The notes below the pieces were generated by a model. The model was not told the DNA's origin and did no database searches. It was given only the letters and a program-made list of their open reading frames with translations. From Quillaja saponaria (Eukaryota > Streptophyta > Magnoliopsida > Fabales > Quillajaceae): DNA of 64,000 nucleotides. The position numbers were made by a program, and so were the translations under genes. Location of the stretch: NCBI GenBank assembly GCA_029379385.1, contig CM055606.1, positions 4,526,001-4,590,000 of the forward strand, read 5' to 3'. How positions within the stretch are numbered: the first letter of the stretch is position 1; every line of letters starts with the position of its first letter. Below are positions 35,287 through 47,394 of the stretch, piece after piece.

Positions 35287-36440
35287 TATATGATATAAAT
35301 AAAAACAAAGGTGAAGTGTACCGATTAAAAATCCCCCTTACACCCATAATATATATATATATATACTAGTTTTTTCGTGACATTTAAGTTGTGGTTGAAT
35401 TTTGTTTATTATATATCCTATTAATATTGAAAAGAATTATGACCAAAAAAATATCAATAGTAATAAAACAATCACAATTCTATTAATATCAAAATGAAAA
35501 AGAATTAGAAAAGAAATAAAATAATAAAATAAAATAAATATTATATTTGAAGCAAAACAATAACTAAAAAGTATTTACATCATAGTAAAAACATATAGGG
35601 GTATTTAAGAAAATAAAATTTCTTCTACTAAACCACTTTTATGTCATAAAAAAATAGATAAATTTTAAAAAAATTCATAAGTTTATATATATATTTTTTA
35701 ATTCTTAAGATGGGAGATGAATTAAAAGTTCAAACAATAATATTTATAATTATAAAAACTATACTCTTAATTTTATTTTTTTTTAATTCATAGTATTTAA
35801 AAAAAATTCACAAATTTGAGAAGAACTAAAAAAAATATTATAATTATTAAAATCCTATTAAACCAAAAAAATAGAATAATTCAATCTTAACTACTATTGA
35901 CATATAATTATTGAAAACAACATAATTATTAGAATCCTATCAAACCAAAAAAATAGAAAAATTCAATCTTAACTACTATTGACATATAATTATTGAAAAA
36001 AAATATAAAAATAATTTAAAACAATAATATTATAATCATGAAAACACACTTAATATTTCTTTTAATTTATAGTAATTACTTAAAATTTTAATTCATAAAT
36101 TTGAGAAGTACTTAAAAAATTATGATTATTAGGAACTTATTAAAAAAAAATTGAGAAAGTTAATTGTAATTACTATTGATATATAATTATCAAAAAAATT
36201 ATATATTTATTAAATTTAAAAAGAATTAATAAAAAAGAAATTAATAGTCCTAAAACAATTACAATTCTATTGATATTAAAATGGAGAAAAAAAAAATTTA
36301 AAAAAATTTACTTTATTTGTAGCAAAATAACAACTAAAAATAACTATGTAATTGTAAAAGCTCATAACTATAATTATAAAATCTCATAAAAGTATTTAAG
36401 GAAATCAAAAGATTATTCCTTTAAGCTACTTTTATATATA
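35287..36440. repeat. AT-rich repeat unit 2, uninterrupted
   Basis: This is the second copy of the unit formed by 15386-15702 plus 34304-35286, in direct tandem with it. At 35561-35575 it reads TAACTAAAAAGTATT, the empty version of the site where the 15703-34298 LTR sits in unit 1. A short internal duplication (about 90-bp period, around 35838-36000, with CAATCTTAACTACTATTGAC twice) is present. Confidence 0.85.
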
Positions 36441-36757
36441 TATATAATTTTGTATAATAATAGAGTAAAATGATTCACATCAAAATACATAATAAATATG
36501 ATTTTCTTTTTTTGTCCATCAAAATACATATTTGAAAATTTTGTGGTGATTTGGGAAATTATTGAATTGAATTCCATTATAATTATATAAACAACTAATT
36601 TATAAACTTTTAAAAGAAAATAAATTATATTTGTAGACAATAAATTTAAATGTAAATGAAATCTCAATTAGATAATTATATAACTTTTTGTATTTTTTAT
36701 CTAAATTTGTGGGGACAATTTGTTCTATTAAGATTTTAGTGGGGCAATAATGAAAAA
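36441..36757. other. Unassigned AT-rich sequence
   Basis: I see no gene or recognisable repeat here; the minus-strand frame at 36413-36667 is low-complexity chance coding. Confidence 0.4.
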
Positions 36758-36762
36758 ATAAC

Positions 36763-38725
36763 TGTCACACCAATAAATAAAAGTATGACTAGCTGAAGGA
36801 ATAAATAACCAAACCTTTGTAACCCTTGAATCCATAATGACTAAATACAAATGAATTTTGAATAATTATATTAAAACCAAGAAAATTTTACTGAGTTAAA
36901 TTAAAAACATAGACTTGTTATTGAATACATAACATTTACTGAAAATTTGATAGGAGTTTCCCGTAAGGTGGAACATGCCCAACAGCACATACAATTATAA
37001 CCTGGTACCATTCACTAGTAAAACATAATATCAAAGTATTCAAAGCAGCTATGCTTCTAACAATACATTAAGTTACCACAGTTAACTTAATATACACAAC
37101 AATGCATGATATCTAAAATGACTGCAAGTGTTGCCCTATCAGCTTCAAGTATGTAACTCCGAGATATACCTTGCCGCAATAGAATCGGCAAGTATCAAAT
37201 CCTGACACAGCGAACTGTGTTTTCCTGATACTAAGAAAAATAACAGAAAAATGTGTGAGTCACAAGGACTCAGTAAGCAAAGTCATACCCTGAGGGTACC
37301 AGCATCAATCAAGACATAATAACACATATCCTTATTTAATCTCATGTAGTAATCGTAATAAAGTCATGATTCACATGTTCCGTGATATATATAAGTCAAA
37401 TTCAAACATCCACAGCTTACCATTTCAAACAATGCAATCAAAGCATACAAAGTACATAAAGGGCCAACGAGTAACTCAACTCCACACAACAGTATCACCC
37501 CTTACCGGGCATTTACGCACCTGCACAACATATTAATCTCCATACATAATCCATTCCACCAAGACTGAGCACTCTGCTTTTAAAACATTTATCAAGTATC
37601 AAAATAGTTTTGAGTTTCAAATCAAAAGATCCTAGGTGTACCCTAGATTTTACTTTCAGAAATAAAAATTATTTCTCAGAAAATTTCACTTTGTTGGCCC
37701 TTATCAACCACAAACAATATTAAATACAAACATAAATTCATTAGTCAAATTCACATGATTCATTTCATATAACTATCTAGCAACTAAAGTGTACGTAGTT
37801 TGCTCATAGGGTTCAAGAACGAGACCTGTCATTCTGTCTGGACTACGACGATATCAAAGTATTCTCGATATGATCGAAAACTGAAAATCATAAAATCATG
37901 TATTATTTTATGTAACTATTTATAATTAAATTTAAATTTTCATAATCATACATGTTTACACCCTTAACATCAAACTCAAAGATTAATTTCTTTAAACCTT
38001 TTTATTGAATGTATTAAAGATATATTTATGTTCCTTGAATACGTGTATATATATCTATACTTATATTAAGGAATCCTTTATCAATTATCTACTCTACTTT
38101 GTTCATGTTTTACTATGAAATTCAAATTATACTCTTATGTTTAAACTCAATTAGAACTTGAAATAACTATTTTCATCATCTTCATTATTTAATTCCATAA
38201 AACTCTTACATTTAACTTCTATTGATATACTTGTCTAAGAATCAATTGATCTTGAGGTTTTATATGAATATTCTAAATAATAGATTTTTAAAGTAAAATT
38301 AACTACTTCAACTCATATAAAATTCTAATTCTTTGATTCCAACTTAGCCTAATTAAATGTCATGATTCCTAACTCACTACTAATTTTACTTTTTTAATTA
38401 AATTAAAAGGAATTCTCAACAATTTTGTTAAACTAAGAAATTACAAATCCTAAATTATTATACATAGATTGTAAATTCCCAATTCCTAACATCAACTTCG
38501 CTTTCAATTATTTATTCGCCAAGATTTGAATTCTTAACTTCCAATATTTATACCCTTAAATTTCAAGGAATCCTATTCTCATGCCCATATGATTTTACTA
38601 TTAATTCTTAATTAACTAAAATGAATTTCCCATATTTCACTTAATTAAAAAGATTACTACTTTTAGTCTAACATAAGTAATTTAACTAAGTTAAGGTTCC
38701 AAGAGAGCAAAATTTCTACATATAT
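36763..38725 (-). repeat. Truncated chromovirus LTR, left arm of an inverted pair
   Basis: It begins TGTCACACCAATAAATAAAA and carries the family's conserved first kilobase, then a segment matching 17880-18092 (GAATTCTCAACAATT, AAACTAAGAAATTACAA). It stops being LTR-like near 38725. The far end (GGTTATAACA) is missing. Confidence 0.8.
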
Positions 38726-39680
38726 CCTTTTTGAAATAGTAATATTTTGATGAGTAGAATCGATAAAAGTTGAATAGTTAACTGCTACTCTGTGGTTACT
38801 AAATTAGTGTGTTTTGTAGTTTTGATGTATTTATATATATATATATATACTATATAATGGTAAACAATTATTATATTGCTATGATTGACTTAAGTGAATT
38901 ATGTTGATGTGTGTTTTTATTTGTAATTGATAAGGGTCATAAAAATGATTTTTACCTCCGAAATAAAATCTGGGTATACTTAGAATATGCTGAGATATTA
39001 TGATTTTGATAAGCGTTTAAAAAAAATTTGATTGCTCAGCCCTAGTGGGATGGAAGTATGATGAATTAATTTGTTGTGCAAACGCAAAATGCCGGTTGGG
39101 GGAGGTATCTATTGTGCAGGGCTGAATTACTCTATACGCTCTTTGTATGCTTTTATTATTTCGATTGGATTGTACATAATACTATTTGAACTGTGCTTGT
39201 CAAGTTTTATATTTTCCATAATTGTGTATGTATAATCTTAGTTATTTTGAAATTTATGATATGTTGATATTAATTGACTATATATTATATACTTGCATTG
39301 AGTGATGTTGGTAACATATGGACACATTTTTACTCACTAAATCCATGGGACTTACCACTCTCTGTAAATGTCAACGACCGATGATGGACTTGCCAAGATA
39401 TTGGGGGCAAGATATTCTTTCTAGATTACCTACTTTAAACCATGGACTGAAGAGTTTGCAATCACTTTAAGACTTGGTTTATGAAGTTTGAATTGTGAGA
39501 TTTGGTATTTAAATGATTTTTAGTAAACAAACTTTTATAATTAACTTATGTTTTATAAAATTTACTTTTATTTTTTGGTTTAATCAAGAGTGCTATTTGT
39601 TTCTTTGTTTTGCAGTCAGGGTCACAAAAATTTGGCTATCCATTTTTTCGGCCAGTAATTTCTTTGTGATGGGTGTAACA
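38726..39680 (+). repeat. Truncated chromovirus LTR, right arm of an inverted pair
   Basis: The conserved end is in plus orientation: TTGATAAGGGTCATAAAAAT, CTCAGCCCTAGTGGGATGG, GCAGGGCTGAATTACTC and final GATGGGTGTAACA at 39680. Its left edge is indistinct and it never shows an LTR start. With the preceding copy it forms an inverted repeat with arms of nearly 1 kb. The two ends lack matching flanking duplications (ATAAC and ATTGA). Confidence 0.75.
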
Positions 39681-40615
39681 ATTGACAAGGCAATTATATA
39701 ATATATATAAATCATTATAACAAGAAATCAACATTTATAAAATATGTAATAGATTGTAAATGGTCAATAATTGACTATAATTAAATAATTTTAAGTAAGC
39801 AGTCATGATTTTATGATATTTAAATCACATTAACAACCAATAAGTAGAAAGTTTAATTCATATTTGCATTTATAAGAAACATAATACAAATTTAAGAATT
39901 TGAAAACAAAATACAAATTCAAGAAATATTTGTACTTACAATCATAAGGCAAAATATAAATACTATATTAATCTTATTTGCAACTATAAGAATATAATAT
40001 GAACTTAAGAGCATTTATTAATGATCAGTAAGTAGAGATTTTAATTTGTATTTTTAGTTATAAGAAACATATTTTTTAATGACAATTTATATAGCCAATT
40101 AATGGAGTTCAAAACAAATTTAATAAGTAATAAAATGTTAATTTAAGAGATACCTTATTTTTTATCATTATTATTATTATTTTTTTTTTTTTTTTTGGTA
40201 TGAGAAATAAATTAGAGAGGCAATTTAATATAAAATTAAGAGACATTATATTCAAATTTAAGAATTTGACATTCAACCTCATTTGTGGGTATAATATAAT
40301 ACACATTAACATTTTTTCATTTTCATGAGCATTAAAGTGGTAATTAATGAAATATAAATAATATGTAGGAAAATACAAAATAGTAGATAATCTGTACAAG
40401 TCAGAGCATTTGATTTGATTATGTTTAAGATTTTATGTTCTATATTGTTCTTCCTTAACATATGAGTATCAATTGTTACGTAATATTTTTGTTTATGAGG
40501 GAATATATAACTAAAGCATGTAATCAAGATACTTCAATTGATACAATGCCAAAATGAATAAAATTTTGTAGTTATTAGAAAACCCAAATCAAATAATTTT
40601 CTCATAGACAGTACT
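39681..40615. other. Unassigned AT-rich sequence
   Basis: There is no credible gene here. Loosely repeated AAGAAACATA and AATACAAATTTAAGAA phrases occur around 39860-40060. If 40616 is a Tat-type LTR edge, part of this could be the leader of a decayed element. Confidence 0.35.
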
Positions 40616-40900
40616 AATGTTAAAGCGAAATTTGTCCACCCCACATGTTAATTGTTAGTTGATCAACGTAATTACTCCGATATAAAAAACAGAGATTTAG
40701 GGCTAAATCTCCAAGGATTGCTCCATGCTAAAGTTAGGAATATAATATGAAAATATGTTTTTAAGGAGTAAATAAGAGAATATAACATTGTCTTTTCTTG
40801 AAAGTTATCGCCCTTTATATAGTGATAAAATAAGGCAGTTATGATATTAAATAAATTAATTGTGAAGATATTACAATTATAATGAGATATTATGACGTGC
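40616..40900 (-). repeat. Possible decayed Tat-type LTR edge with PBS remnant
   Basis: CAAATAATTTTCTCATAGAC then AGTACTAATGTTAAAGCG parallels the 30205-30250 junction (CAAATAGCTTCCCACAGACG then GCGCCAATGTTAATGTC). That would be an old PBS/5' LTR edge with TGTTAA at 40619. GCCCTTTATATAG near 40810 could be its TATA region. The other LTR edge and any coding part were not found. Confidence 0.4.
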
Positions 40901-42139
40901 GTTATAATATTAATAATGTAATTATACTAGCAGTTATAATTTAGATAAGACTTTTATGCCATATATTGTCTTATAATTGTACATGACCAATTTTGCTATA
41001 TTAAGAAGAATTATTTTAGTTAAACAATACAAAATATAATCAACATATACTAGGGTAAAAAAATACTCAAAAACCATAAATGAGTATAATAATCCAAAGT
41101 TCAAACACATCATCATGTAAACACCTTTGGAAAGAATACATAATATGTTCTTAGAAAACTCCACATAAAAGCGGCTATGAGAATTTATTCCAATCTTTGC
41201 GAATCTACCACATTTAGGTGAATAGAACACTTAGGCCAATCAATTCCTAGCAATGTGTTTCATGTATAAATCTCTAACACTAATTTATATAACTAACATC
41301 TTTAGGTAAATGACTACATATTGGAATTAGAGACATCTTTAAATCATGTAGGACTGAAATTCCACAAATTTAGAGAATAAGCTACTCGAGTAGCTACAGT
41401 TCAATTAGACATATCAAGCTCTCCCACAATATGATATACTCTTTAATACTTTTATGAAATAACATGATGCAGTCCTAACTTTATTGAAATATGGTTTAAA
41501 TGTCATTAAGATTACACCTCCATCACATAACTAATTTAATATAATATTAGTTAAAATTAGAAGTCAAAAGAACTTCTAAACAATCATAATAACGACAAAT
41601 TGTTTAGTACAACTTATAATTAACCTAATAATAATATATTTTTACTCTATGGTAATTTTGTAAGTTTTAATGTTTTGTCATTAATGTGAAAAAGAGCTTT
41701 TGAATTTGTGAATTTGTCTAGCTATGTGAAAATTTATTGGTATATCTTATTTTAAAATAATTCCTATTTACTAATTTCATATTTTCACAAAATATAATCA
41801 AAACCAATAAAAGAAACTACTATCAAATATAACACAAATAGCACATATTTCATGTAATCCTATAACTAAGGCTATATTATTAAATAACTTTATCACATTA
41901 TACAATTTAAGCATATTTACCAAGTTATGAAATTTATAATTTGATGAGCTAAACTAGTGAAATCAACAAATTATTATAATGAATTTAGGCTGATACTTAA
42001 AAAAAAAAAATCATACTTATGTAAGAATTTAAATAATTCGTGTTTTATATAATTCATTAACAATAACAATTGATAAATCATTTTATATTTAAATAATAAA
42101 ATATTATCTATAAAAAAAATCTCACAATTTGTCACTTAA
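40901..42139. other. Unassigned AT-rich sequence
   Basis: Frames here (for example minus 40934-41230) match nothing I recognise. It is the left flank of the hAT element. Confidence 0.4.
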
Positions 42140-42147
42140 ATCATTAA

Positions 42148-42310
42148 CAAGGAACAAAACTTCGTGTCAATTTGCCCATTTCAGGCTAATTGATTCCGTT
42201 TCCACACACATAGAAACGAATCACATATACAAAAACGAAAGCTTGTAGTTTCAGTGGAAACGGAGCCATTTTCACCGTTTCTAACTGAAACGAATCGACA
42301 CAAGAGTACC
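42148..42310. promoter_or_regulatory. hAT left end: inverted repeat and subterminal motifs
   Basis: After the terminal repeat, GAAACG-type motifs in both orientations are clustered: CCGTTTCC, AGAAACGAATC, GGAAACGGAG, CCGTTTC and TGAAACGAATCG. Such subterminal repeats are where hAT transposases bind. Confidence 0.6.
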
Positions 42311-43435
42311 AAAATTTCAAAATTGCAGGTTTGTAAGTACGAAAAGGGGAAGAAAAAGAAAAAGCAAAACCAGACAAATTTGAACAAAAAAAAGGCAGTA
42401 GATAATTGAACGAATAGACAGTCATCTATCTTTGAAGAAGAGGATGGGAGAGCAAGTTCGCATTTCACAGGAGTGAGAGAGGCAATTCTCTTGCAGGAGC
42501 TAGAGACGATCAAGTGTAAAGTTTGGACTGTTGGAGACGAAGTTGAAGAAGAGAGAGTTACAAAGAAAGTGTTGCTGGAGAGAAGAGGAGAGAAGGGCTG
42601 CGACGCTGCGTGCGTATAAATTGTGCATTTTTTTTTTTCTGTTTTTGTAATTAGTATATTGGGCTAGGTTGGGCTTAAAATTTGTTATTGTTTCTATATA
42701 ATATAACATAATAATTTCTTATTATTATCAAAATTTGTTATTGTTTCTATATAATATAACATAATAATTTAATATAATTTGTTAATCAATTTTTTTTACT
42801 TTTTCTTTTTCTTTTCCTTGTTTTGACAATAAATTCATATGTATATATCAAAATATATATATTGGGCTTTTTATTTTAAAGTTAGTTTAATTGTTGAAAT
42901 AGTGAAAAAACTTAATAGATATTTGTTTATATATGTTTATTAACTTAGAATATTAGTAAATATGAATAAGTTAGAAAATAATTTTTATGTCATTAACTTG
43001 TAACATTTGTAAATATGAATTAATTGGATTTTTTTTTTAAATTTCAATTATTATCTATTTTTTTATTATATAATTTATTTAAACTTGAAATTATTAGTAT
43101 TTATTTATAGATAGCATAAACAATGAGGTTTTTATTTTATAGTTAGTTTAATTTTTAAAATAGTGAAAAAAACAATAGATATAAATTATTTATATATGTT
43201 CATTAACTTAGAACATTAGTAGACATGAATTATTTATAAAATAATTTTTAAATTCATTATCCTATAACATCAGTAAATATGACTTAATTAGAAAATACAT
43301 TTTTTTTAATTATTTTTTTCTATCAATTTAATTTATTTAAATTTTTAGTATAATTTAATTAGATTACATGTTTATATTTTTATAGTTAAAAATAAGAGAC
43401 GGTTTCTTCTTCCTCAAAAGGTAAACAACTAGCTA

Positions 43436-46400
43436 TTGAAGAGCCACGATCCAAAAAAAAACAAGGCTAATGATATTGGATGGTTGTATTTTGAAAGAAT
43501 AGGTGATAATCGTCAACAAGTAATTTGGAATTTTTGTGAAAAGCAAATTAAGGTAGGAGGTATAGCTCGAGGCAAACAGCATTTAGCTGGAGGCTATCCA
43601 AATATGGCAAAGTGTGAAAAATGTCCTGTGAAAATTTCTAAACAAGTGAGATTGCACTTGAGAGAGAAGAAACAAGAGAATGAAAAAATGAAAGAAATAA
43701 GAGGTGAGATGAGAGAAAATTTAATAAGCAGGACAAGGAGAAGAGCAGGGATTAGAGAAGAAGATATTGATGACACAGATGATGAGATGAGCATACAGGA
43801 AAGACAAGATCTTCAATATGCAACGAATTTATCAATACATGATATATATATATATATATATGGCAGAACAAAGATATAGGCAAGTTCCACATCCAAGGAT
43901 GGAGCTTATACAAACTCGAAATTTAAGTCGCATTCAGAGTGTGAAAAAAGTTTTTGGAAAGTTTACTAGGAGAGAAAAAGGCCCAAGCAGAGAAGAGATA
44001 GATCCAAGCATATATAGGCAACAAGATGTTTACCAACAAAAGTTGAAAAACATTTGGAATCCAAAAAAGTGGGCAAAGTCAGCAAAGCATGCTATTGAAA
44101 AATTCTTTATTTATCAAAATATTACTCCTAACAAAGCACAAGAGTCATATTATTAGTGTATGATTGATGAAATTGCACGTGCAGGGGTTAGAGTTGAAGG
44201 GCCAACTCCTTATGAAATCGATGGTCCTATTTTGAAGGATGAGCTAGAGGAATTGAAGGAATATATTGATGAATTTAAAAAGAAATTGGAGGTTTATGGA
44301 GTGACTCTAATATGTGATGGATGGACATCTATAACCTATTTGTCAATAAAAAAACTTTTTGATTTATTGTGATGGTAAGACAATTTTTCACAAATCAGTA
44401 AATACAATGGGGATTGACAAGGATGCTAATTATCTTTTCCAGTTGATGAATGAGGTTGTTCAAGAGATTGGTGAAAAATATGTAGTTCAAATCATCACAG
44501 ATAATCAATCTTCTTACAAAAGGGCTGCAGAGTTATTGATGGGTTGAAGACCACATTTATATTGAACATTGTATGCTGCACATTCTCTTGATTTAGTAAT
44601 ACACGACTTTGCGAAATTCAAAAGTGTTTCACCTATTCTAGAGCAAGCAAAGAAGTATACAAATTTCATTTACAATCATAGAAAATTTCTTCATTTAATG
44701 AGGCAACATTGCACAAGTGAATTGATACGGCCAACTCAAACAAGATTTGTCACAAATTATATTACTCTTGAAAGTCTTCTACAACATAAGAATGGCTTAC
44801 AAAGAATGATGACTTCAGATTAATGGGCAATGAGTGCTTCTAGTAAGGATTCAATTGGGAAGAAAGTTTGCCAAACTCTTATGGATTCAAAGTTGTGAGA
44901 AATAACTAAAACAATTGTTAGCATACATGCTCCAATTGCAAAAGTACTGAGAATGGTTGATGGGGAGAAATTAGCAACTATGCTATATGTATATGCAGTA
45001 GTGATAAAAGCAAAAGAAAAAATATAAGAAATTGCCCCAAATTCTTGTAAAAAGTACATTGATGTTATTGATGAACGCTATCGGAAGCAAATAATATCTC
45101 GTATTCACATAGCAGGTAAGCGATGAATATATATTCTAGTTATGTATTATTTTGCTTATGACTTGATATTCTAAACATACCTCTAACTTGTGTTATATTT
45201 TCATTTTTTTAAAACAAAATAGCCTATACTTGAATCCCGCATACTAATATAGTGAAAATATTGGGGATCAACTAGAGTTGATAAATGCACTTAAAGATGT
45301 GGTTAATAAAATCTAACCAAGCAGTACAATAGTTTCTCATGCACTAGCAGAGGTAATAAGAAATGTTCAATAGCATTGAATTTTATCTATACTTGTTACT
45401 ATTGAGAATTAACAATTTATTTGCTAAAAAGTTAAAATTTTTCGAGAGGCCATGTATGGATTTCAAGTCGACTAGCTGTTAAAGGAAGAGAAAAAATGGA
45501 TCCAGGTAACTTGATCTTATTTAATAACTTTATTTCATTAATACAATTTTTAGTTAATGGTATAATAGTAATATATTTTTCACAGCTGAAATGGTGGTTT
45601 TTGTATGGAACGGATGCTCCAAATTTGAGAAAGATTGCATTAAAAGTATTGTCACAGACAAGTTCATCTAGTGGGTGTGAAAGAAATTGGATTAGATTTG
45701 CTCTTATTCACACAAAAGTACGTAACCGACTTAACTATGAAAAACTAGAGAAGCTTGTTTATGCACAATACAACATGAGGTTGAAATTGAAGCATATTAT
45801 GAAAGAGAAAAATAGGGAAAATGTTAATTTGAAAGCAATAGATTTAACAACTGTATTTGAAGATAAAGAAGGCCTTTCTGAATGGTTAGATGATCATGGA
45901 GATATATTATTGGATGAATTTGATGGTCATAGCCTACCAACTAGGCCAAATGCTTATTTAGCCACTTTTGATAATCGTTGGTCAGACATACAAGATCAAT
46001 CATAACCATATGGTATGGGAACGCAAACAAGAAGAACCCAAATAGCTGATGATGAAGAGTTTGAAAATTTAATAAGAAGATATCAACATCATTCTAGGTA
46101 TATATCTGTTGATACTAAAGAAGAAGAAGAAGAAAATGATGATGATATAATAGTAGTGATGGTGGAGATGGAGGTAATATTGAAGGAGATGGAGGTAATA
46201 ATGAAGGAGATGGAGGACAATGCAACAGAGGTAGAAGTTCAGGTGCAGTATTCCTTACTGAAGAGCAACAATTTAATTATTGTACTTAAGATACTGATCA
46301 TAGGTATCGACCATTACGTGAAAATGAAAAGCATTATGGTCGAAGGAAAAAAAGAAATAATGAAAGTCAAATGCAAAATGATGGAGATACAGTGATGGTG

Positions 46401-46631
46401 GATGCTGAAAGTTTGACTTCAGACTTTTCCTCATTTCATTTGGGTGGAACTAACATGCATATAGATGATTCTTCAACTTATAGTTCTAGCTGTGGATATG
46501 GGTCTCAACCATCTAGATATGATGCTTCTAATTTCAATTATGGTTCATTATCCTCTAATTACAGCTATGATGCATCTTCTGGATATGATACACAATCATC
46601 ATTTTCTCAATTTGGTCATTTTGCTACATAA
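43436..46631 (+). pseudogene. hAT transposase, interrupted (BED finger, DUF659, hAT dimerisation)
   Basis: At 43440-43640 is a BED-type zinc finger (ARGKQHLAGGYPNMAKCEKC); the expected first Cys before NFCEK is a Trp. At 44160-44540 is the DUF659 transposase segment (VTLICDGWTSITYLSIKK ... YCDGKTIFHKSVNTMG ... QIITDNQSSYKRAAELLMG). At 44570-45110 are core pieces with several in-frame stops. A possible intron starts with GGTAAGCG at 45115. At 45585-45800 is the hAT dimerisation region (SSSSGCERNWIRFALIHTKV then RNRLNYEKLEKLVYAQYNMR). The tail is Gly/Asp-rich with 21-bp DNA repeats near 46150-46225, then Ser/Tyr-rich. It cannot encode an active transposase. Such elements are common in plants and are sometimes domesticated, but the number of stops argues against that here. 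Confidence 0.88.
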
Positions 46632-46949
46632 ACTCAGAATTTTGGATACACTATTGAATATTTTTAGAAATATGTGAGGGAATATGAGACACTTTTCTGT
46701 CATAACATGAGTTATGATCAGTATTGTAGCTATGTTGAACAATACTATCAATTTCCTCTTAGAGAATTTTAATATTCTGGATATGCACCTGTTAGACACT
46801 CCATAGCTGGTTGGATGTGATTGTAATTTAATATTTTTCTTGAATTACCATGTTTGTGTTATGATTTTTACTTTGATATGTATTTATTAGTACTCTATGT
46901 ACTAAATTATTCATGTTAGATACTTACAATTACTATAATATGTGTTTTG

Positions 46950-47051
46950 TTATATGTTTCCTAAAAATTAGCAGTTTCCATACTATTTCCCGAATCGTTT
47001 CCGTTTCTGGGCTTGTTGAAACAATTCCTCGAAACGAAACTTTGTTCCTTG
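46950..47051. promoter_or_regulatory. hAT right end: inverted repeat and subterminal motifs
   Basis: CGAATCGTTTCCGTTTCTGG, TTGAAACAATTCC and TCGAAACGAAAC precede the terminal repeat, mirroring the motif cluster of the left end. Confidence 0.6.
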
Positions 47052-47059
47052 AACATGAA

Positions 47060-47394
47060 TGATTCAAAAATTGAATAATTTAAAATTAAAATTATATATG
47101 AGTCACACAACAATTATTGCAAAAGATTTTCATGTCAAAAACATAGCTCTAACATGCTTTTTAATCAAAACAAAAATATAGTTTCCATTAGAATATTTAT
47201 ATTTATAATGACTCAAATACCAATGATTGAATATTTCAAAACATATTTAAAATCTCCATGAATTCTATAAATGAATGTAAGAATACCTAATAATGAACAA
47301 TAAAGAAACATACCTATCTTCGGCTCCATGATAAATAACATAGTAGAATCCAAATTAATCAAACCAGTAACTACCTTGTCTCTTTAAACTTCAG
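47060..47394. other. Unassigned AT-rich sequence
   Basis: This is the right flank of the hAT element, before LTR similarity starts. Nothing is recognisable in it. Confidence 0.4.

Larger units (their letters stand above)
42148..47051 (+). mobile_element. hAT DNA transposon, about 4.9 kb, defective
   Basis: The ends are CAAGGAACAAAACTTCGT on the left and, reverse complemented, CAAGGAACAAAGTTTCGT on the right: inverted repeats with two differences in 18. Flanking octamers ATCATTAA (42140-42147) and AACATGAA (47052-47059) agree at 6 of 8 positions, as an aged 8-bp hAT target duplication would. Inside is a plus-strand transposase with BED, DUF659 and dimerisation regions, all broken by stops and frame changes. 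Confidence 0.85.

Noticed and set aside
36763..39680. Single foldback transposon
   Set aside because: The outer ends are ordinary LTR ends and the flanking 5-mers differ. Two truncated LTRs, or a rearranged one, explain it better.
42181..42513. Minus-strand ORFs in the hAT left end
   Set aside because: They overlap the subterminal repeat region of the transposon and are low-complexity Phe/Ser-rich.
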